The position numbers and the translations under genes were made by a program. A stretch of 64,000 bases of DNA from Clostridiales bacterium GWD2_32_19 (lineage in GTDB: Bacteria; Bacillota; Clostridia; Lachnospirales; UBA12420), in contig MGOU01000007.1 of assembly GCA_001795385.1 (NCBI GenBank), positions 1 to 64,000 of the forward strand. The letters run 5' to 3'. The notes under the pieces are model-generated. The model was not told where the DNA came from. It was given only the letters and a program-made list of their open reading frames with translations, and made no database searches. Positions 8,771-17,075 of the stretch are shown here, piece by piece. The number at the start of each line of letters is the position of its first letter. Within the stretch, counting starts at the first letter, position 1.

Positions 8771-10183
8771 ATGGATAAGGATTTAAAGATAAAATTTGAC
8801 TTTAATTATATGATGGAGGATTTTATAGGAGAAAAGGGTATAAAGCATCAACAAATAAATGAGATACTTCATAAGATTGTTAAAGCTCAAGAAAATATGG
8901 AGATAAAGAGAAAAGACGGCAAGATGGACTTTAGAGAGTTGCCGTACAACCAAGATGAAGTTGTAGAAGAAATAAATAAATTTGTAGAAGACACAAAGGG
9001 TAAAATAGAAAATTTCGTAGTTTTGGGTATTGGAGGCTCTGCGCTAGGACCAATAGCAGTACAACAAGCTGTAAATCATTTATATTACAATGAACTTACA
9101 AAGGAAAAAAGAAATGGGTGTCCAAAGTTATATGTACTTGATAATGTAGATCCAGAAAGAATAGTAGCTTTACTTGATATAATCGATATAGAAAAGACAA
9201 TGTTTAATGTTGTTTCGAAATCAGGTGGCACGCCAGAGACGATGTCACAATTTATGATAATAGAAAAAATGCTTTTAGATAAAGTAGGTCAGGAAAAAGC
9301 AAAAGAATTAATGGTGTTTACAACAGATAAAGAAAAAGGAAATCTGATAAAAATATCTAAACAAAAAGGTTACAAGATGTTTATAATACCTGAAGGGGTT
9401 GGAGGAAGATTTTCACAACTTACACCTGTAGGATTATTGCCAGCTGCCATGTGTGGAATAGATATAAAAGAAATGCTAAAAGGTGCAGCAACGATGGACG
9501 AAATGTGTAAAGCACACGATATATTTGAAAATCCTGCGTATATGTATGCAATACTTCATTATATAGCAATGACTAATGGCGCAAATATATCTGTTATGAT
9601 GCCATATGCAGATTCTTTAAAATACATGTCAGATTGGTATGCACAGTTGTGGGCAGAATCTACAGGAAAGAAATACGACACTGAAGGTGAAGTCGTAAAC
9701 AGAGGTCAAACTCCAGCAAAGGCTTTGGGAGTTACTGATCAACATTCACAATTACAACTTTATACAGAGGGACCATTTGATAAGATTGTGGTTCTGATGG
9801 GGGTTGGTGAGTATAAAAAAACTTTAGATATACCAAAAGTACATGAAGATATAGATAGCATAGCATTTTTAGGAGGACATACTCAAAATGAACTTATAAG
9901 CTTAGAACAAATGGCTACAGAGTATGCACTTCTAAAATCAGGTAGAATGAATATGACAATAACATTACCTAAGGTATGTGAGCATACGGTAGGGCAGCTC
10001 TTATATTTATTAGAAGTTGCGACAGTGTTTATGTGTGAACTCTTGGAGGTAGATTCATTTAACCAACCTGGAGTAGAAGAAGGAAAGAACGCGATGTATG
10101 CAATGTTTGGAAAACCAGGCTATGAAGAAAAGAAAAATGAATTAATGGCAAGACCTGAGAAAATGGAAAAATACATGATATAA
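8771..10183 (+). CDS. pgi: Glucose-6-phosphate isomerase
   Basis: A 470-residue phosphoglucose isomerase that interconverts glucose-6-phosphate and fructose-6-phosphate in glycolysis. The sugar-phosphate binding SIS motifs are clear: VLGIGGSALGP (about residue 78) and SKSGGTPETM (about 144). Later blocks include GGRFSQLTPVGLLPAA and the QHSQLQLYTEGP region with the catalytic His near 330. The length is that of the shorter Gram-positive PGI form rather than the 550-residue E. coli form. ATG 8771 is preferred because AAAGGGGGAAG lies at about 8756-8766. A longer frame from 8735 would overlap the preceding gene without an obvious ribosome site. It sits 25 bp after the amidohydrolase gene. Confidence 0.95.
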   Translation: MDKDLKIKFDFNYMMEDFIGEKGIKHQQINEILHKIVKAQENMEIKRKDGKMDFRELPYNQDEVVEEINKFVEDTKGKIENFVVLGIGGSALGPIAVQQAVNHLYYNELTKEKRNGCPKLYVLDNVDPERIVALLDIIDIEKTMFNVVSKSGGTPETMSQFMIIEKMLLDKVGQEKAKELMVFTTDKEKGNLIKISKQKGYKMFIIPEGVGGRFSQLTPVGLLPAAMCGIDIKEMLKGAATMDEMCKAHDIFENPAYMYAILHYIAMTNGANISVMMPYADSLKYMSDWYAQLWAESTGKKYDTEGEVVNRGQTPAKALGVTDQHSQLQLYTEGPFDKIVVLMGVGEYKKTLDIPKVHEDIDSIAFLGGHTQNELISLEQMATEYALLKSGRMNMTITLPKVCEHTVGQLLYLLEVATVFMCELLEVDSFNQPGVEEGKNAMYAMFGKPGYEEKKNELMARPEKMEKYMI

Positions 10184-10197
10184 AGGGGTTGGAAACG

Positions 10198-10869
10198 ATG
10201 GGACTATTTGATTTTTTCATAGCAAAACCAGATAATATTCAGACAAGAAGACCTGATTATAAAATATTAGATGAAGAATTGGAAAAAGAAGAGCAGACTG
10301 TGAAAAATACCAAAACGGTAGCAAAGGTCATAAACTTTAGGGACGCCAAAATCGGAGATTTTATAATAATTGATGACATTTCATATGAACTTGGAGATAT
10401 TATATTATATTCGAATAAGGAAACGGGAGAAAAATTTTACAAATATGAATTAACGTCTGAGGATGTTCCTTTGTTTGATACTCCGTTAGGACCATTGAAT
10501 AATGAACAAATAAGTGATGAAGAGTTTACAGATAAAGTTATGGGTATGTGTACATCTATATGGCTCAAGGTTGAACAAAACGCAATTTACAAATTTACTT
10601 ATACCTTTAACTTTTCAGAAAATATAGGAGATAATGTAGTATACAATAAAGAAACCTACAATTTTGTAAAAGAGGGAGTGTTTGATAAGGAAAGTGAAAG
10701 GACATATGATGATGCAAATGACCTAGATAAAACTTGTGAATATTGTGAGTATAAAAACTCAAGAAATGATATAATACTTATTGAGGAAGTCAATGAATAT
10801 ATAGATACAAGTGTAGGAAGTTTGATTATGGAGATAAATATTAGTGCACAAAGAGCAATAAAAGTGTAG
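10198..10869 (+). CDS. Uncharacterised 223-residue acidic protein
   Basis: I do not recognise this protein with certainty. It begins [11 protein letters not shown] at ATG 10198, nine bases after AAAGGGG; an in-frame TTG at 10189 is a poorer choice. After a charged linker (residues about 20-45) there is a compact beta-rich region: [21 protein letters not shown], then [17 protein letters not shown]. The second half has a CEYCEY pair of cysteines near residue 180. No signal peptide or membrane helix is seen, so it is probably cytoplasmic. The first part loosely recalls DUF4178-type sequences, but this is a weak resemblance. It lies between pgi and the rubrerythrin gene with short gaps of 14 and 23 bp, which suggests one operon. 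Confidence 0.7.
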   Translation: MGLFDFFIAKPDNIQTRRPDYKILDEELEKEEQTVKNTKTVAKVINFRDAKIGDFIIIDDISYELGDIILYSNKETGEKFYKYELTSEDVPLFDTPLGPLNNEQISDEEFTDKVMGMCTSIWLKVEQNAIYKFTYTFNFSENIGDNVVYNKETYNFVKEGVFDKESERTYDDANDLDKTCEYCEYKNSRNDIILIEEVNEYIDTSVGSLIMEINISAQRAIKV

Positions 10870-10892
10870 TTATAAAAAGGAGAATAGATATT

Positions 10893-11441
10893 ATGAAAAA
10901 ATTTATTTGTACTGTATGTGGGTATATACATGAAGGAGATATGGCACCGGATGTTTGTCCTCAATGTAAAGCAGCAAAAGAGAAATTTGAAGAAAAAATT
11001 GATACAGGAATAATAGAATTTGTTGATGAACATAAGGTAGGGATTGCAAAAGGACTTGATGAGAGAATAGTTGAAGGGTTAAGAGCTAATTTTATGGGAG
11101 AATGCTCAGAAGTAGGTATGTATCTTGCCATGAGTCGTCAAGCTGACAGAGAAGGCTATCCAGAAATAGCAGAAGCGTATAAAAGATATGCATTTGAAGA
11201 GGCTGATCATGCTGCTAAATTTGCAGAGCTTTTAGGAGAATTATTAACAGATAGCACAAAGAAAAATCTAGAAATGAGAGTGGACGCAGAACAAGGTGCA
11301 TGTAAAGGTAAAAAGGAACTTGCGATTCTTGCAAAGGAATTAGGATATGATGCAGTTCACGATACAGTTCATGAAATGTGCAAAGATGAAGCAAGACATG
11401 GTCAAGGATTTTATGGATTACTGACTAGATACTTTAAATAA
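10893..11441 (+). CDS. Reverse rubrerythrin (rubredoxin + diiron domain)
   Basis: A 182-residue protein with the rubredoxin-like Fe(Cys)4 domain at the N-terminus ([13 protein letters not shown] and [11 protein letters not shown], residues 3-34). The ferritin-like diiron four-helix domain follows, with [37 protein letters not shown] and [13 protein letters not shown] carrying the expected Glu/His ligands. This domain order is the reverse of classical rubrerythrin and is typical of the clostridial revRbr, an NADH-linked H2O2 and O2 reductase (through rubredoxin partners) that is induced by oxygen. It supports an anaerobic lifestyle. It starts at ATG 10893 after AAAAGGAG. A short hairpin follows the stop codon. 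A decayed copy of its C-terminus seems to lie near 14.9 kb. Confidence 0.93.
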   Translation: MKKFICTVCGYIHEGDMAPDVCPQCKAAKEKFEEKIDTGIIEFVDEHKVGIAKGLDERIVEGLRANFMGECSEVGMYLAMSRQADREGYPEIAEAYKRYAFEEADHAAKFAELLGELLTDSTKKNLEMRVDAEQGACKGKKELAILAKELGYDAVHDTVHEMCKDEARHGQGFYGLLTRYFK

Positions 11442-11443
11442 GG

Positions 11444-11488
11444 GTTTCGTGTGCCAAAGGCGCATAAATACAAGGAAAAACACGAAAC
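11444..11488 (+). terminator. Hairpin after reverse rubrerythrin gene
   Basis: Nine-base arms (11444-11452 and 11480-11488) pair perfectly around a 27-base loop just after the stop codon. There is no clear T run, so termination or mRNA 3' end protection is only a suggestion. Confidence 0.4.
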
Positions 11489-11544
11489 TTAACATTTTAA
11501 TTATAACTAATTGGTTTTAATTATTTCTAATCGTTTTAAAAATT

Positions 11545-11640
11545 CCGTAGGCAAATGGTAGGCAAAAATCATTTGAATACGGTTTTTTAATGTTTTCTGA
11601 TAATTTTGTCGAGGGGAATAGGGTTAGGCCAAGAGGGATA
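11545..11640 (+). repeat. Direct repeat, left copy (flanks WG lipoprotein gene)
   Basis: A 23-bp stretch at 11545-11567 (TCCGTAGGCAAATGGTAGGC followed by AAA) is identical to 13072-13094. Weaker similarity runs on for about 70 bases in both copies, with a shared CGGTTTTTT-AATG/GATG stretch. The rest of this 384-bp gap holds the hairpin after the rubrerythrin gene and a promoter-like site near its right end. No coding frame is seen in it. Confidence 0.7.
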
Positions 11641-11760
11641 TGATGTTGAAGCGTTTTACTTGCAATTAAATCTATTTTGGTACAGATATATTTAAATTCA
11701 AAAAATTAACCCTTTTGTAACCATTTATAACCAAATTGTAATTACTTATTGTGGGAAATA

Positions 11761-11769
11761 TGTTATAAT
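11761..11769 (+). promoter_or_regulatory. Extended -10 promoter for the WG-repeat lipoprotein
   Basis: TGTTATAAT is an extended -10 element, 57 bases before the start codon. No good -35 hexamer lies 17 bases upstream, which suits an extended -10 promoter. Two TTGTAACC/TATAACC-like words just upstream (about 11715-11742) could be an operator. Confidence 0.5.
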
Positions 11770-11825
11770 CTGTTTAAAAGGAAAATACGTAAGATATTTT
11801 GTTATATTGAAAGGGGAGATTATAA

Positions 11826-13022
11826 ATGAAGAACAATTTAATTATACCAATGTTAGCAATAGGAGCATTAATATTTGTAGGTTGTGGAAAAAGCAGTACC
11901 AATGTGGAGAGTGTTAAACCAGATTCGGCTGTAGTACATGAAAAAAGTCAAGTTGACACTCAAAACATGGATAATGTAGACTTAAATGCAACTGGAGCTA
12001 ATGTGGCAGGTGAAAAATCAGATGAGACAGGTTCTAAAAACATTGAAACAACAGCTAAACTTCAAGAAAATAAAAGTATAGATGCAAAAAAGGAAGTAAA
12101 ACCCGTCATTGCTACAAATACTAAAGTAAATCAGCAGAAAGAAGAGGCAGTAAAAGAAGAATATGAAAAAGTTCAAGTTTTTACGTCCATGTATACGAAT
12201 AAGGAAATTACATTGATTAAATTAGGCAGTAAGTATGGTTTTGCGGATAGCACTGGAAAAAACATAACAGAAATAAAATTTGATGAAGTTATACCTGCTG
12301 ATCAAGCAGTGTATGGTTTGCAATTTGTAGTAAAACAGAATGATAGATACGGAGTAATAAATGAAAAAGGGGAAACAAATATACCTTGTAGTTATAATAG
12401 TTATAACAAAGTAGTGTTTAGCAATGGGAATGAGAATGTTGGTTTTACACAACATACAAAAATAGAACTACTAGATGCGAAGGGGAAAAAGATTAATCTG
12501 GATGGAACATCAGTGGATGAGTCAGTAAAAGCAATTGGTAACACTGATACAAGCAAAAAGGTATATGAAGATAAGGTGTATTTGGCCAATCCAGATGGGG
12601 ACCTATGGAAAGTTAAGTATCAGGGAAAATGGGGATGTGTTGATAAAGATGGAAAGGAAGTTGTACCAACAAATTATGATGAGATTGTATGGGTTATCTA
12701 CGGTGGAATTACGCAAGTGAAATTGTATGGAAAGTATGGTATTATAGATTTAAATGGAAATGAGATTGCACCGATAAAATATGACAAGATATATGTACAA
12801 TCGTTTAAGGGAAGTATTATGGATATGGTAGGGGTGATTGACGGTAAATATGGTCCAATAGGTGGGGAATGCACATATGTAGATGCAAAACTATACAATT
12901 TTAGTCCGATCGCGAGTAGAATAATACTATATGATGATAAAAAAGATGCTTTTTTTACTAGTGGAGGGAAAGTTGATTTTAGTACATATCCTAATGCTAC
13001 ATTTAGTGAACTTGGACAATAG
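11826..13022 (+). CDS. Lipoprotein with WG (KWG) repeats
   Basis: A 398-residue predicted lipoprotein. A short hydrophobic signal ends in the lipobox IFVGC (Cys 20). A Ser/Lys/Glu-rich linker runs to about residue 115. The rest is a series of WG-type repeats: KLGSKYGFADSTGK, QNDRYGVINEKGE, YQGKWGCVDKDGKEVVP, LYGKYGIIDLNGNEIAP and IDGKYGPIGG. Such repeats (G-K-W/Y-G-hydrophobic-D-x-G) are common in surface proteins of Firmicutes and are thought to form a beta-propeller-like or solenoid module; their ligand is unknown. It would be anchored outside the membrane. RBS AAGGGGAG lies just before ATG 11826. The gene stands alone between two direct repeats, which hints at acquisition as a unit. Confidence 0.85.
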   Translation: MKNNLIIPMLAIGALIFVGCGKSSTNVESVKPDSAVVHEKSQVDTQNMDNVDLNATGANVAGEKSDETGSKNIETTAKLQENKSIDAKKEVKPVIATNTKVNQQKEEAVKEEYEKVQVFTSMYTNKEITLIKLGSKYGFADSTGKNITEIKFDEVIPADQAVYGLQFVVKQNDRYGVINEKGETNIPCSYNSYNKVVFSNGNENVGFTQHTKIELLDAKGKKINLDGTSVDESVKAIGNTDTSKKVYEDKVYLANPDGDLWKVKYQGKWGCVDKDGKEVVPTNYDEIVWVIYGGITQVKLYGKYGIIDLNGNEIAPIKYDKIYVQSFKGSIMDMVGVIDGKYGPIGGECTYVDAKLYNFSPIASRIILYDDKKDAFFTSGGKVDFSTYPNATFSELGQ

Positions 13023-13051
13023 AAGTAAAAAAGAAAAGTGAATAAAAATGG

Positions 13052-13190
13052 TTTGCCTACAGGTGATATTCTCCGTAGGCAAATGGTAGGCAAATGGTAG
13101 GCAAATATCATCTTTCAGCGGTTTTTTGATGCTTTTTCACTTTTTTGACGACCAAAATCAAGGTCATCCTTAGAGGAATAAGGGATTGCG
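13052..13190 (+). repeat. Direct repeat, right copy, with local hairpin
   Basis: 13072-13094 repeats 11545-11567 exactly, and a further partial tandem copy (TGGTAGGCAAAT) follows at once. TTTGCCTAC at 13052-13060 pairs with GTAGGCAAA at 13075-13083 to make a hairpin. Similarity to the left copy fades out by about 13190. Apart from a palindrome at 13341, I see nothing else definite in the 465-bp gap 13023-13487. A 6-bp GGGTGC/GCACCC pairing spanning about 13259-13315 is too weak to call an RNA. Confidence 0.65.
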
Positions 13191-13340
13191 GGCTTGAGTT
13201 TTTGATATTTCTACACTTTTCAATTTAAGAGTGATAGGAGAATATTTAGTGTCAGTGTGGGTGCTTTAAATTTACTGGCAAAAATGTTGGGTTCAACTGG
13301 GGGGAGAGCGAGTTTTGCACCCATAAAAGTATAAAATTAG

Positions 13341-13359
13341 TTTTGTTAAATTAACAAAA
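13341..13359. promoter_or_regulatory. 19-bp perfect palindrome, possible operator
   Basis: TTTTGTTAAATTAACAAAA has perfect 9-base arms around a single central A. It lies 129 bases upstream of a small membrane protein gene. The shape fits a dimeric repressor site, but no regulator is evident nearby. Confidence 0.45.
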
Positions 13360-13487
13360 AATAGATAGTAAGAAAAATACTTTCAAAAATATACAAAATA
13401 ATATAAAATATATATAAGTAAAAATACTCAGTTTTATTATATTTTAAGATAAATGGAAAAGCAGATATCAATGAATGGGGGGAGGAA

Positions 13488-13994
13488 ATGAACATACTAA
13501 AAGCCTTTTTGGTAAGATATTTAAGATACATAGTTTTTATTATTGCGTTAGTAGTATCTGTCATTACAAATAACTATGCTTTTGTTTTAGTTGTAGTTAT
13601 TGAAAGTATTGTAGCTAAAGTTATAGGTAAGATTAATATAAAGAAATTATTTTTAATGGATAGAAAAGAAGAGAGAAAATATGAAATATTTAAGAATATA
13701 ATTGCAACTATAGCCATTATATCATTGCCGATATCGCTTTTTTTAAGTAGAGATATTGGAGCATTATTAATGGTACTAACCCAATTAACTATGAGTGCAA
13801 TATTATTAGCTATGTGTGAGGCGATAATAAAATGGGGTATAAAGGCTGTATTAAAGCCAAATGAGAGTGTAGGTAAATTGGAACAATTTGCATTGGGAAT
13901 TATTGTTACATTTTTCTTGATTTTTGCCGTGGCGCTTTTCATGCAGGGCAATGATTTAACATGGGAAATAGCAATAAAAGCTTTAAAAAATTAG
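13488..13994 (+). CDS. Small multi-pass membrane protein, unknown function
   Basis: A 168-residue protein with four or five hydrophobic segments: IVFIIALVVSVI plus YAFVLVVVIESIV near the N-terminus, IIATIAIISLPISLFL and ALLMVLTQLTMSAILLAM in the middle, and FALGIIVTFFLIFAVALFM near the C-terminus. A basic loop with DRKEERKYE separates the first pair from the rest. I recognise no family motif. ATG 13488 follows GGGGGGAGGAA closely, so translation should be strong. It is flanked by long AT-rich gaps and may be transcribed alone from a promoter near the 13341 palindrome. Confidence 0.75.
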   Translation: MNILKAFLVRYLRYIVFIIALVVSVITNNYAFVLVVVIESIVAKVIGKINIKKLFLMDRKEERKYEIFKNIIATIAIISLPISLFLSRDIGALLMVLTQLTMSAILLAMCEAIIKWGIKAVLKPNESVGKLEQFALGIIVTFFLIFAVALFMQGNDLTWEIAIKALKN

Positions 13995-14094
13995 TTGGGT
14001 AAAATAATTCAAGCAAGGATATTATTTGAACATAAGTATTCAGATAATTACAATGTTTAGATAAATTGCAGGCAAGATATAGGAGGAGAAAATT

Positions 14095-14778
14095 ATGAAA
14101 AGAACAATCGTATTAGTTACATTTTCAATATGCATGGTACTCATTTTTCTTTCAGGATGTAACAGTAGTAAAAAAGTAGGTAATGAAGTTTTAGAAATTT
14201 CAAAGACAAAAATTAGTGATGAGGAATACACTGAAAAGGCAATGGAGCATAATTTAAATGTAAAAATGATAGAAAGAGCAGTCATGAACTATGAATTGGA
14301 AACGGATACAATACCTAATCACCCAAATTTTGATGAAATGAAAGCATTGGTTGAAGGGGGATATATTCAGGAAATTCCCACAAATCCATTAGGAACAGGT
14401 GAATACAGAATAGAAAGAACGAAAGAAGGTATTCCTATGCCTATAGTGACACCTACATATGTAAAATTGAAACTTGAAAATAAAGAGGATGTAGACTATA
14501 AAAATATGAATGAGAAGACTAAAAAAACTATTCATAATGAGAATGTGGGTAAGATTACAGATGCGATGATGAAATATGAATTTACAAATGGACAACCTAC
14601 TGATCTAAACTTTGATGAAATTAAGGATTTAGTTAGTAAGGGATATTTAGATGAAATACCTGTAAATCCTTTAGAAACTGGCGAATATAAAATAATAAGA
14701 GATGAAAAGGGTACTTCGATAGTCACTCCAGGAAGAGTGGAGGTTACCTTGCCGCTCGACAGGACAAAAAGCAATTAG
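14095..14778 (+). CDS. Lipoprotein with two pseudopilin-like repeats
   Basis: A 227-residue lipoprotein: signal MKRTIVLVTFSICMVLIFLS then GC (Cys 21). The mature part contains two copies of a unit of about 65 residues. The first has MIERAVMNYELETDTIP, FDEMKALVEGGYIQEIP and NPLGTGEYRI; the second has ITDAMMKYEFTNGQPTD, FDEIKDLVSKGYLDEIP and NPLETGEYKI. The pattern (helix with A-x-x-x-Y, a short G-x-x-P, L-x-x-L-V-x-x-GY, P-x-NP-G-x-G-x-Y) resembles the globular part of GspG-like type II pseudopilins. Here it is tethered by a lipid instead of an N-terminal pilin helix. Function unknown. GGAGGAG precedes ATG 14095. Confidence 0.8.
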   Translation: MKRTIVLVTFSICMVLIFLSGCNSSKKVGNEVLEISKTKISDEEYTEKAMEHNLNVKMIERAVMNYELETDTIPNHPNFDEMKALVEGGYIQEIPTNPLGTGEYRIERTKEGIPMPIVTPTYVKLKLENKEDVDYKNMNEKTKKTIHNENVGKITDAMMKYEFTNGQPTDLNFDEIKDLVSKGYLDEIPVNPLETGEYKIIRDEKGTSIVTPGRVEVTLPLDRTKSN

Positions 14779-14859
14779 AGTAATAATCACTATTTAGAAA
14801 ATAATAGTCACAAGTCTAGTAAAAAAAGTGGAAATAATACAAACTTTTTGCACGAACAA

Positions 14860-14985
14860 GAGTCTGAAGAGTTTAATGAAGAGATAAGAGTATTTGAAGA
14901 GATAATTATATCTTTGATGTCTGATGTGTACATAGGAAACAGATCATGGGGTCTTTATGGATTACTTAAAAGATATTTTAAGTAA
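14860..14985 (+). pseudogene. Possible remnant of a rubrerythrin C-terminus
   Basis: Read in the frame that stops at 14983-14985, the last residues are GLYGLLKRYFK. The intact reverse rubrerythrin ends [11 protein letters not shown], and the DNA of the two ends is also alike. The residues upstream are acidic and helical but no longer hold diiron ligands, and no start codon or RBS is present. It lies in the 424-bp gap 14779-15202. The rest of that gap is AT-rich and shows only T-rich tracts. Confidence 0.45.
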
Positions 14986-15202
14986 AGATTTAAAATATTA
15001 TTAGACAAGGTGCTTGTATATAAGGGAAATATAAAAAAGATTTGAAAGTAATTTAGAATACTTTTAAGTCTTTTTTTATTTTTGGAATTTTTCTAATTAA
15101 TATTTAATAAAATTAATCATAATGAAATATTTAAAACGAACTTATGTTATGGATTCGATAAAGGTAACCGGTAACTAATTTATATTGAAAGGTAGTGACA
15201 TT

Positions 15203-16255
15203 ATGTATAAAACATATTCGTATATTTTAAGTGAAAATGTATCTGGATACGGAAAAGGGAACAGAAAACCGAGTGGATATTGTAAGATTAGGTGTTTAGA
15301 TGATAAGAATATGGTGGATGTGAATATTAGAAATATAGACACAGATAGAAACAAGTATAATTGCTATCTAATATATTTTAAAGACAAGTATTATGGAGTA
15401 AATATAGGAGAAGCAACCGTATTAGGAGAAAATAGCATCACTCTAAAAAAAGATATACAAGCACGAGGCAAGATGAATAATTGTGACCTAAAGGGATTTG
15501 CAATAACTTGTGAGTTAGAGGATAATAAAGCTATATTATATGGATACAATGATGAGTCAGACCTTTGGGACGGTCATTTCATGAAAGATGAGGAATTAGA
15601 AGAAGAGAAGGTTCATGAAAAGGAAGATATAAAAGAAGATATAAAAGAAGGAATAAAAGAAGAAATGGAATATGAGATGAAGGAAGAACCAAAAGAGGAA
15701 ATGAAAGAAGAAAAAGAATATGAGACGGAGGAAGAACCAAAAGAGGAAATGAAAGAAGAAAAAGAATATGAGACGGAGGAAGAACCAAAAGAGGAAATGA
15801 AAGAAGAAATAGAATATGAGACGGAGCAAGAACCGAAAGCGGAAATGAAAAAAGAAATAAAATATGAGACGGAGGAAGAACCGAAAGAGGAAATGAAAGA
15901 AGAAATGGAATATGAGACGGAGGAAAAAATGCAAGAAAGTACACACGATAAAAATATGGATGAGGCGGTGGAAACAATAGATATAAGTAAAATACCTTTC
16001 AACGAGAATCTATACAAAAAAATAAATATTGATGATCTTATACATATGGATAGATTTAGTTGGGCTATTTTTAATAATATTTTCTTATATATTAGTTATA
16101 AAAAATATGGGTTTGTTTTTTACAAGCAAGACCTACAAAAGTGCATTTTAGCAATACCAGTTGAAGAAAAGTATATAAAAAATGTAAAGGATAGGCACCA
16201 ATACATAGAAGCTTACGGTAAAGAATATGAAGGATATATAATGTTAAAGTGGTAG
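15203..16255 (+). CDS. Glu/Lys-rich repeat protein, unknown function
   Basis: A 350-residue protein in three parts. Residues 1-120 are a folded-looking N-terminal domain opening YKTYSYILSENVSGYGKG, with GYCKIRCLDD and FKDKYYGVNIGEATVLG. Residues about 130-245 are almost only E, K, M, P, T and Y, built from about five or six copies of a 16-residue unit (EYETEEEPKEEMKEEK and variants). The C-terminal 90 residues are again globular (LIHMDRFSWAIFNNIFLY, YGFVFYKQDLQKCILAIP). The 48-bp DNA repeat can change in number by slippage. ATG 15203 is chosen over an in-frame TTG at 15185, whose codon overlaps the likely RBS GAAAGGTAG. No signal peptide or membrane helix is seen. I cannot name the family. 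Confidence 0.75.
   Translation: MYKTYSYILSENVSGYGKGNRKPSGYCKIRCLDDKNMVDVNIRNIDTDRNKYNCYLIYFKDKYYGVNIGEATVLGENSITLKKDIQARGKMNNCDLKGFAITCELEDNKAILYGYNDESDLWDGHFMKDEELEEEKVHEKEDIKEDIKEGIKEEMEYEMKEEPKEEMKEEKEYETEEEPKEEMKEEKEYETEEEPKEEMKEEIEYETEQEPKAEMKKEIKYETEEEPKEEMKEEMEYETEEKMQESTHDKNMDEAVETIDISKIPFNENLYKKINIDDLIHMDRFSWAIFNNIFLYISYKKYGFVFYKQDLQKCILAIPVEEKYIKNVKDRHQYIEAYGKEYEGYIMLKW
15665..15930 (+). repeat. 48-bp tandem repeat inside the Glu-rich gene
   Basis: Five to six imperfect copies of a 48-base unit beginning GAATATGAGACGGAGGAAGA. The middle copies are nearly identical, and outer ones carry substitutions, for example GAGCAAGAACCGAAAGCG. All keep the reading frame. Confidence 0.85.
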
Positions 16256-16257
16256 AA

Positions 16258-16310
16258 TAAAAAAGCAACTCTGCACTCAATTTTATTTTGAGTACAGGGT
16301 TGCTTTTTTA
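16258..16310 (+). terminator. Terminator after the Glu-rich gene
   Basis: AAAAAGCAAC-CTG-ACTCAA pairs with TTGAGT-CAG-GTTGCTTTTT around a short loop, ending in a T run. Confidence 0.85.
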
Positions 16311-16399
16311 TTGTAATTAGAGTAAAATAAGAAATATAAATAAAGTGGTATATTGTGGTAAGATTTTGAAATAGAATTGTGATACTGAGGGGGATAGAC

Positions 16400-17050
16400 A
16401 TGATAGCATTAACAACATGGGAGTTTGTAAGAAGAATAATATTTGCAATTTTGCTAGGAGGATTAATAGGTTTAGAAAGAGAAAAAGGTAATCGTCCGGC
16501 GGGTATTAGGACATATGCGTTGGTTACCACAGGCTCTTGTCTTGCTATGCTTATAGGAATATATACAGCAACAGGAATAAATGTAGATCCAACAAGAATA
16601 GGTGCACAAGTTATAAGTGGTATAGGTTTCTTAGGCGCAGGAACTATAATGCGATATGGAAATAATATAGTAGGATTAACAACTGCAGCTGGTCTCTGGG
16701 TTATGGCATGTATTGGTCTTGCGATTGGTGCAGGAATGTATGAAATTGCTATTATTACTACATTATTAATATTTGCTATACTAATATATATACCTTATAT
16801 AGAAAGACTCTTTTTTGGAAAGAGAATTCTATTTCATGTATCAATACAAATATCTGAAGAGACAAATTCCATGGAGATTATAACACAAATTATAAAAGAC
16901 CATGATTTGGACATAAAATCAATAGATATAAATCTTGATAAACGTAAGAATAAGATAATCACATTAAGTTTGCAAGCAAACAGCGAAATAGTAAAAATAG
17001 AATTTCTTGAAAAAATAAAAGATATTGTAAGCATAGAAAGTGTAGAATGA
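16400..17050 (+). CDS. MgtC/SapB-family membrane protein
   Basis: A 216-residue protein with four or five membrane helices in the first 145 residues, then a soluble tail. The MgtC/SapB hallmarks are RIIFAILLGGLIGLEREK, RPAGIRTYALVTTGSC, ISGIGFLGAGTIM and GLTTAAGLWVMACIGLAIG. The C-terminal 80 residues look like the ACT-type domain of the longer members. MgtC proteins affect magnesium homeostasis and, in Salmonella, inhibit the F1Fo ATP synthase; the role of the clostridial family is less clear. I use ATG 16400 because GAGGGGG (about 16387-16393) precedes it; GTG 16379 has no RBS. polA follows 25 bp downstream. Confidence 0.9.
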   Translation: MIALTTWEFVRRIIFAILLGGLIGLEREKGNRPAGIRTYALVTTGSCLAMLIGIYTATGINVDPTRIGAQVISGIGFLGAGTIMRYGNNIVGLTTAAGLWVMACIGLAIGAGMYEIAIITTLLIFAILIYIPYIERLFFGKRILFHVSIQISEETNSMEIITQIIKDHDLDIKSIDINLDKRKNKIITLSLQANSEIVKIEFLEKIKDIVSIESVE

Positions 17051-17075
17051 TTATAAAAACCGGAGGTTTTAAAGT

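Noticed and set aside
12535-12720. 61-codon plus-strand frame inside the WG lipoprotein gene
   Set aside because: It lies out of frame within a well-supported gene and has no RBS.
13259-13315. Possible structured RNA with GGGTGC/GCACCC closing pairs
   Set aside because: Only six closing pairs, and no known riboswitch core was recognised in the loop.
15579-16000. CRISPR-like array
   Set aside because: The regular repeats here have no unique spacers and are an in-frame protein repeat; no cas genes occur in the window.
15579-16017. Three overlapping minus-strand frames with Phe/Leu/Ser/Pro repeats
   Set aside because: They are complements of the 48-bp tandem repeat in the Glu-rich gene.
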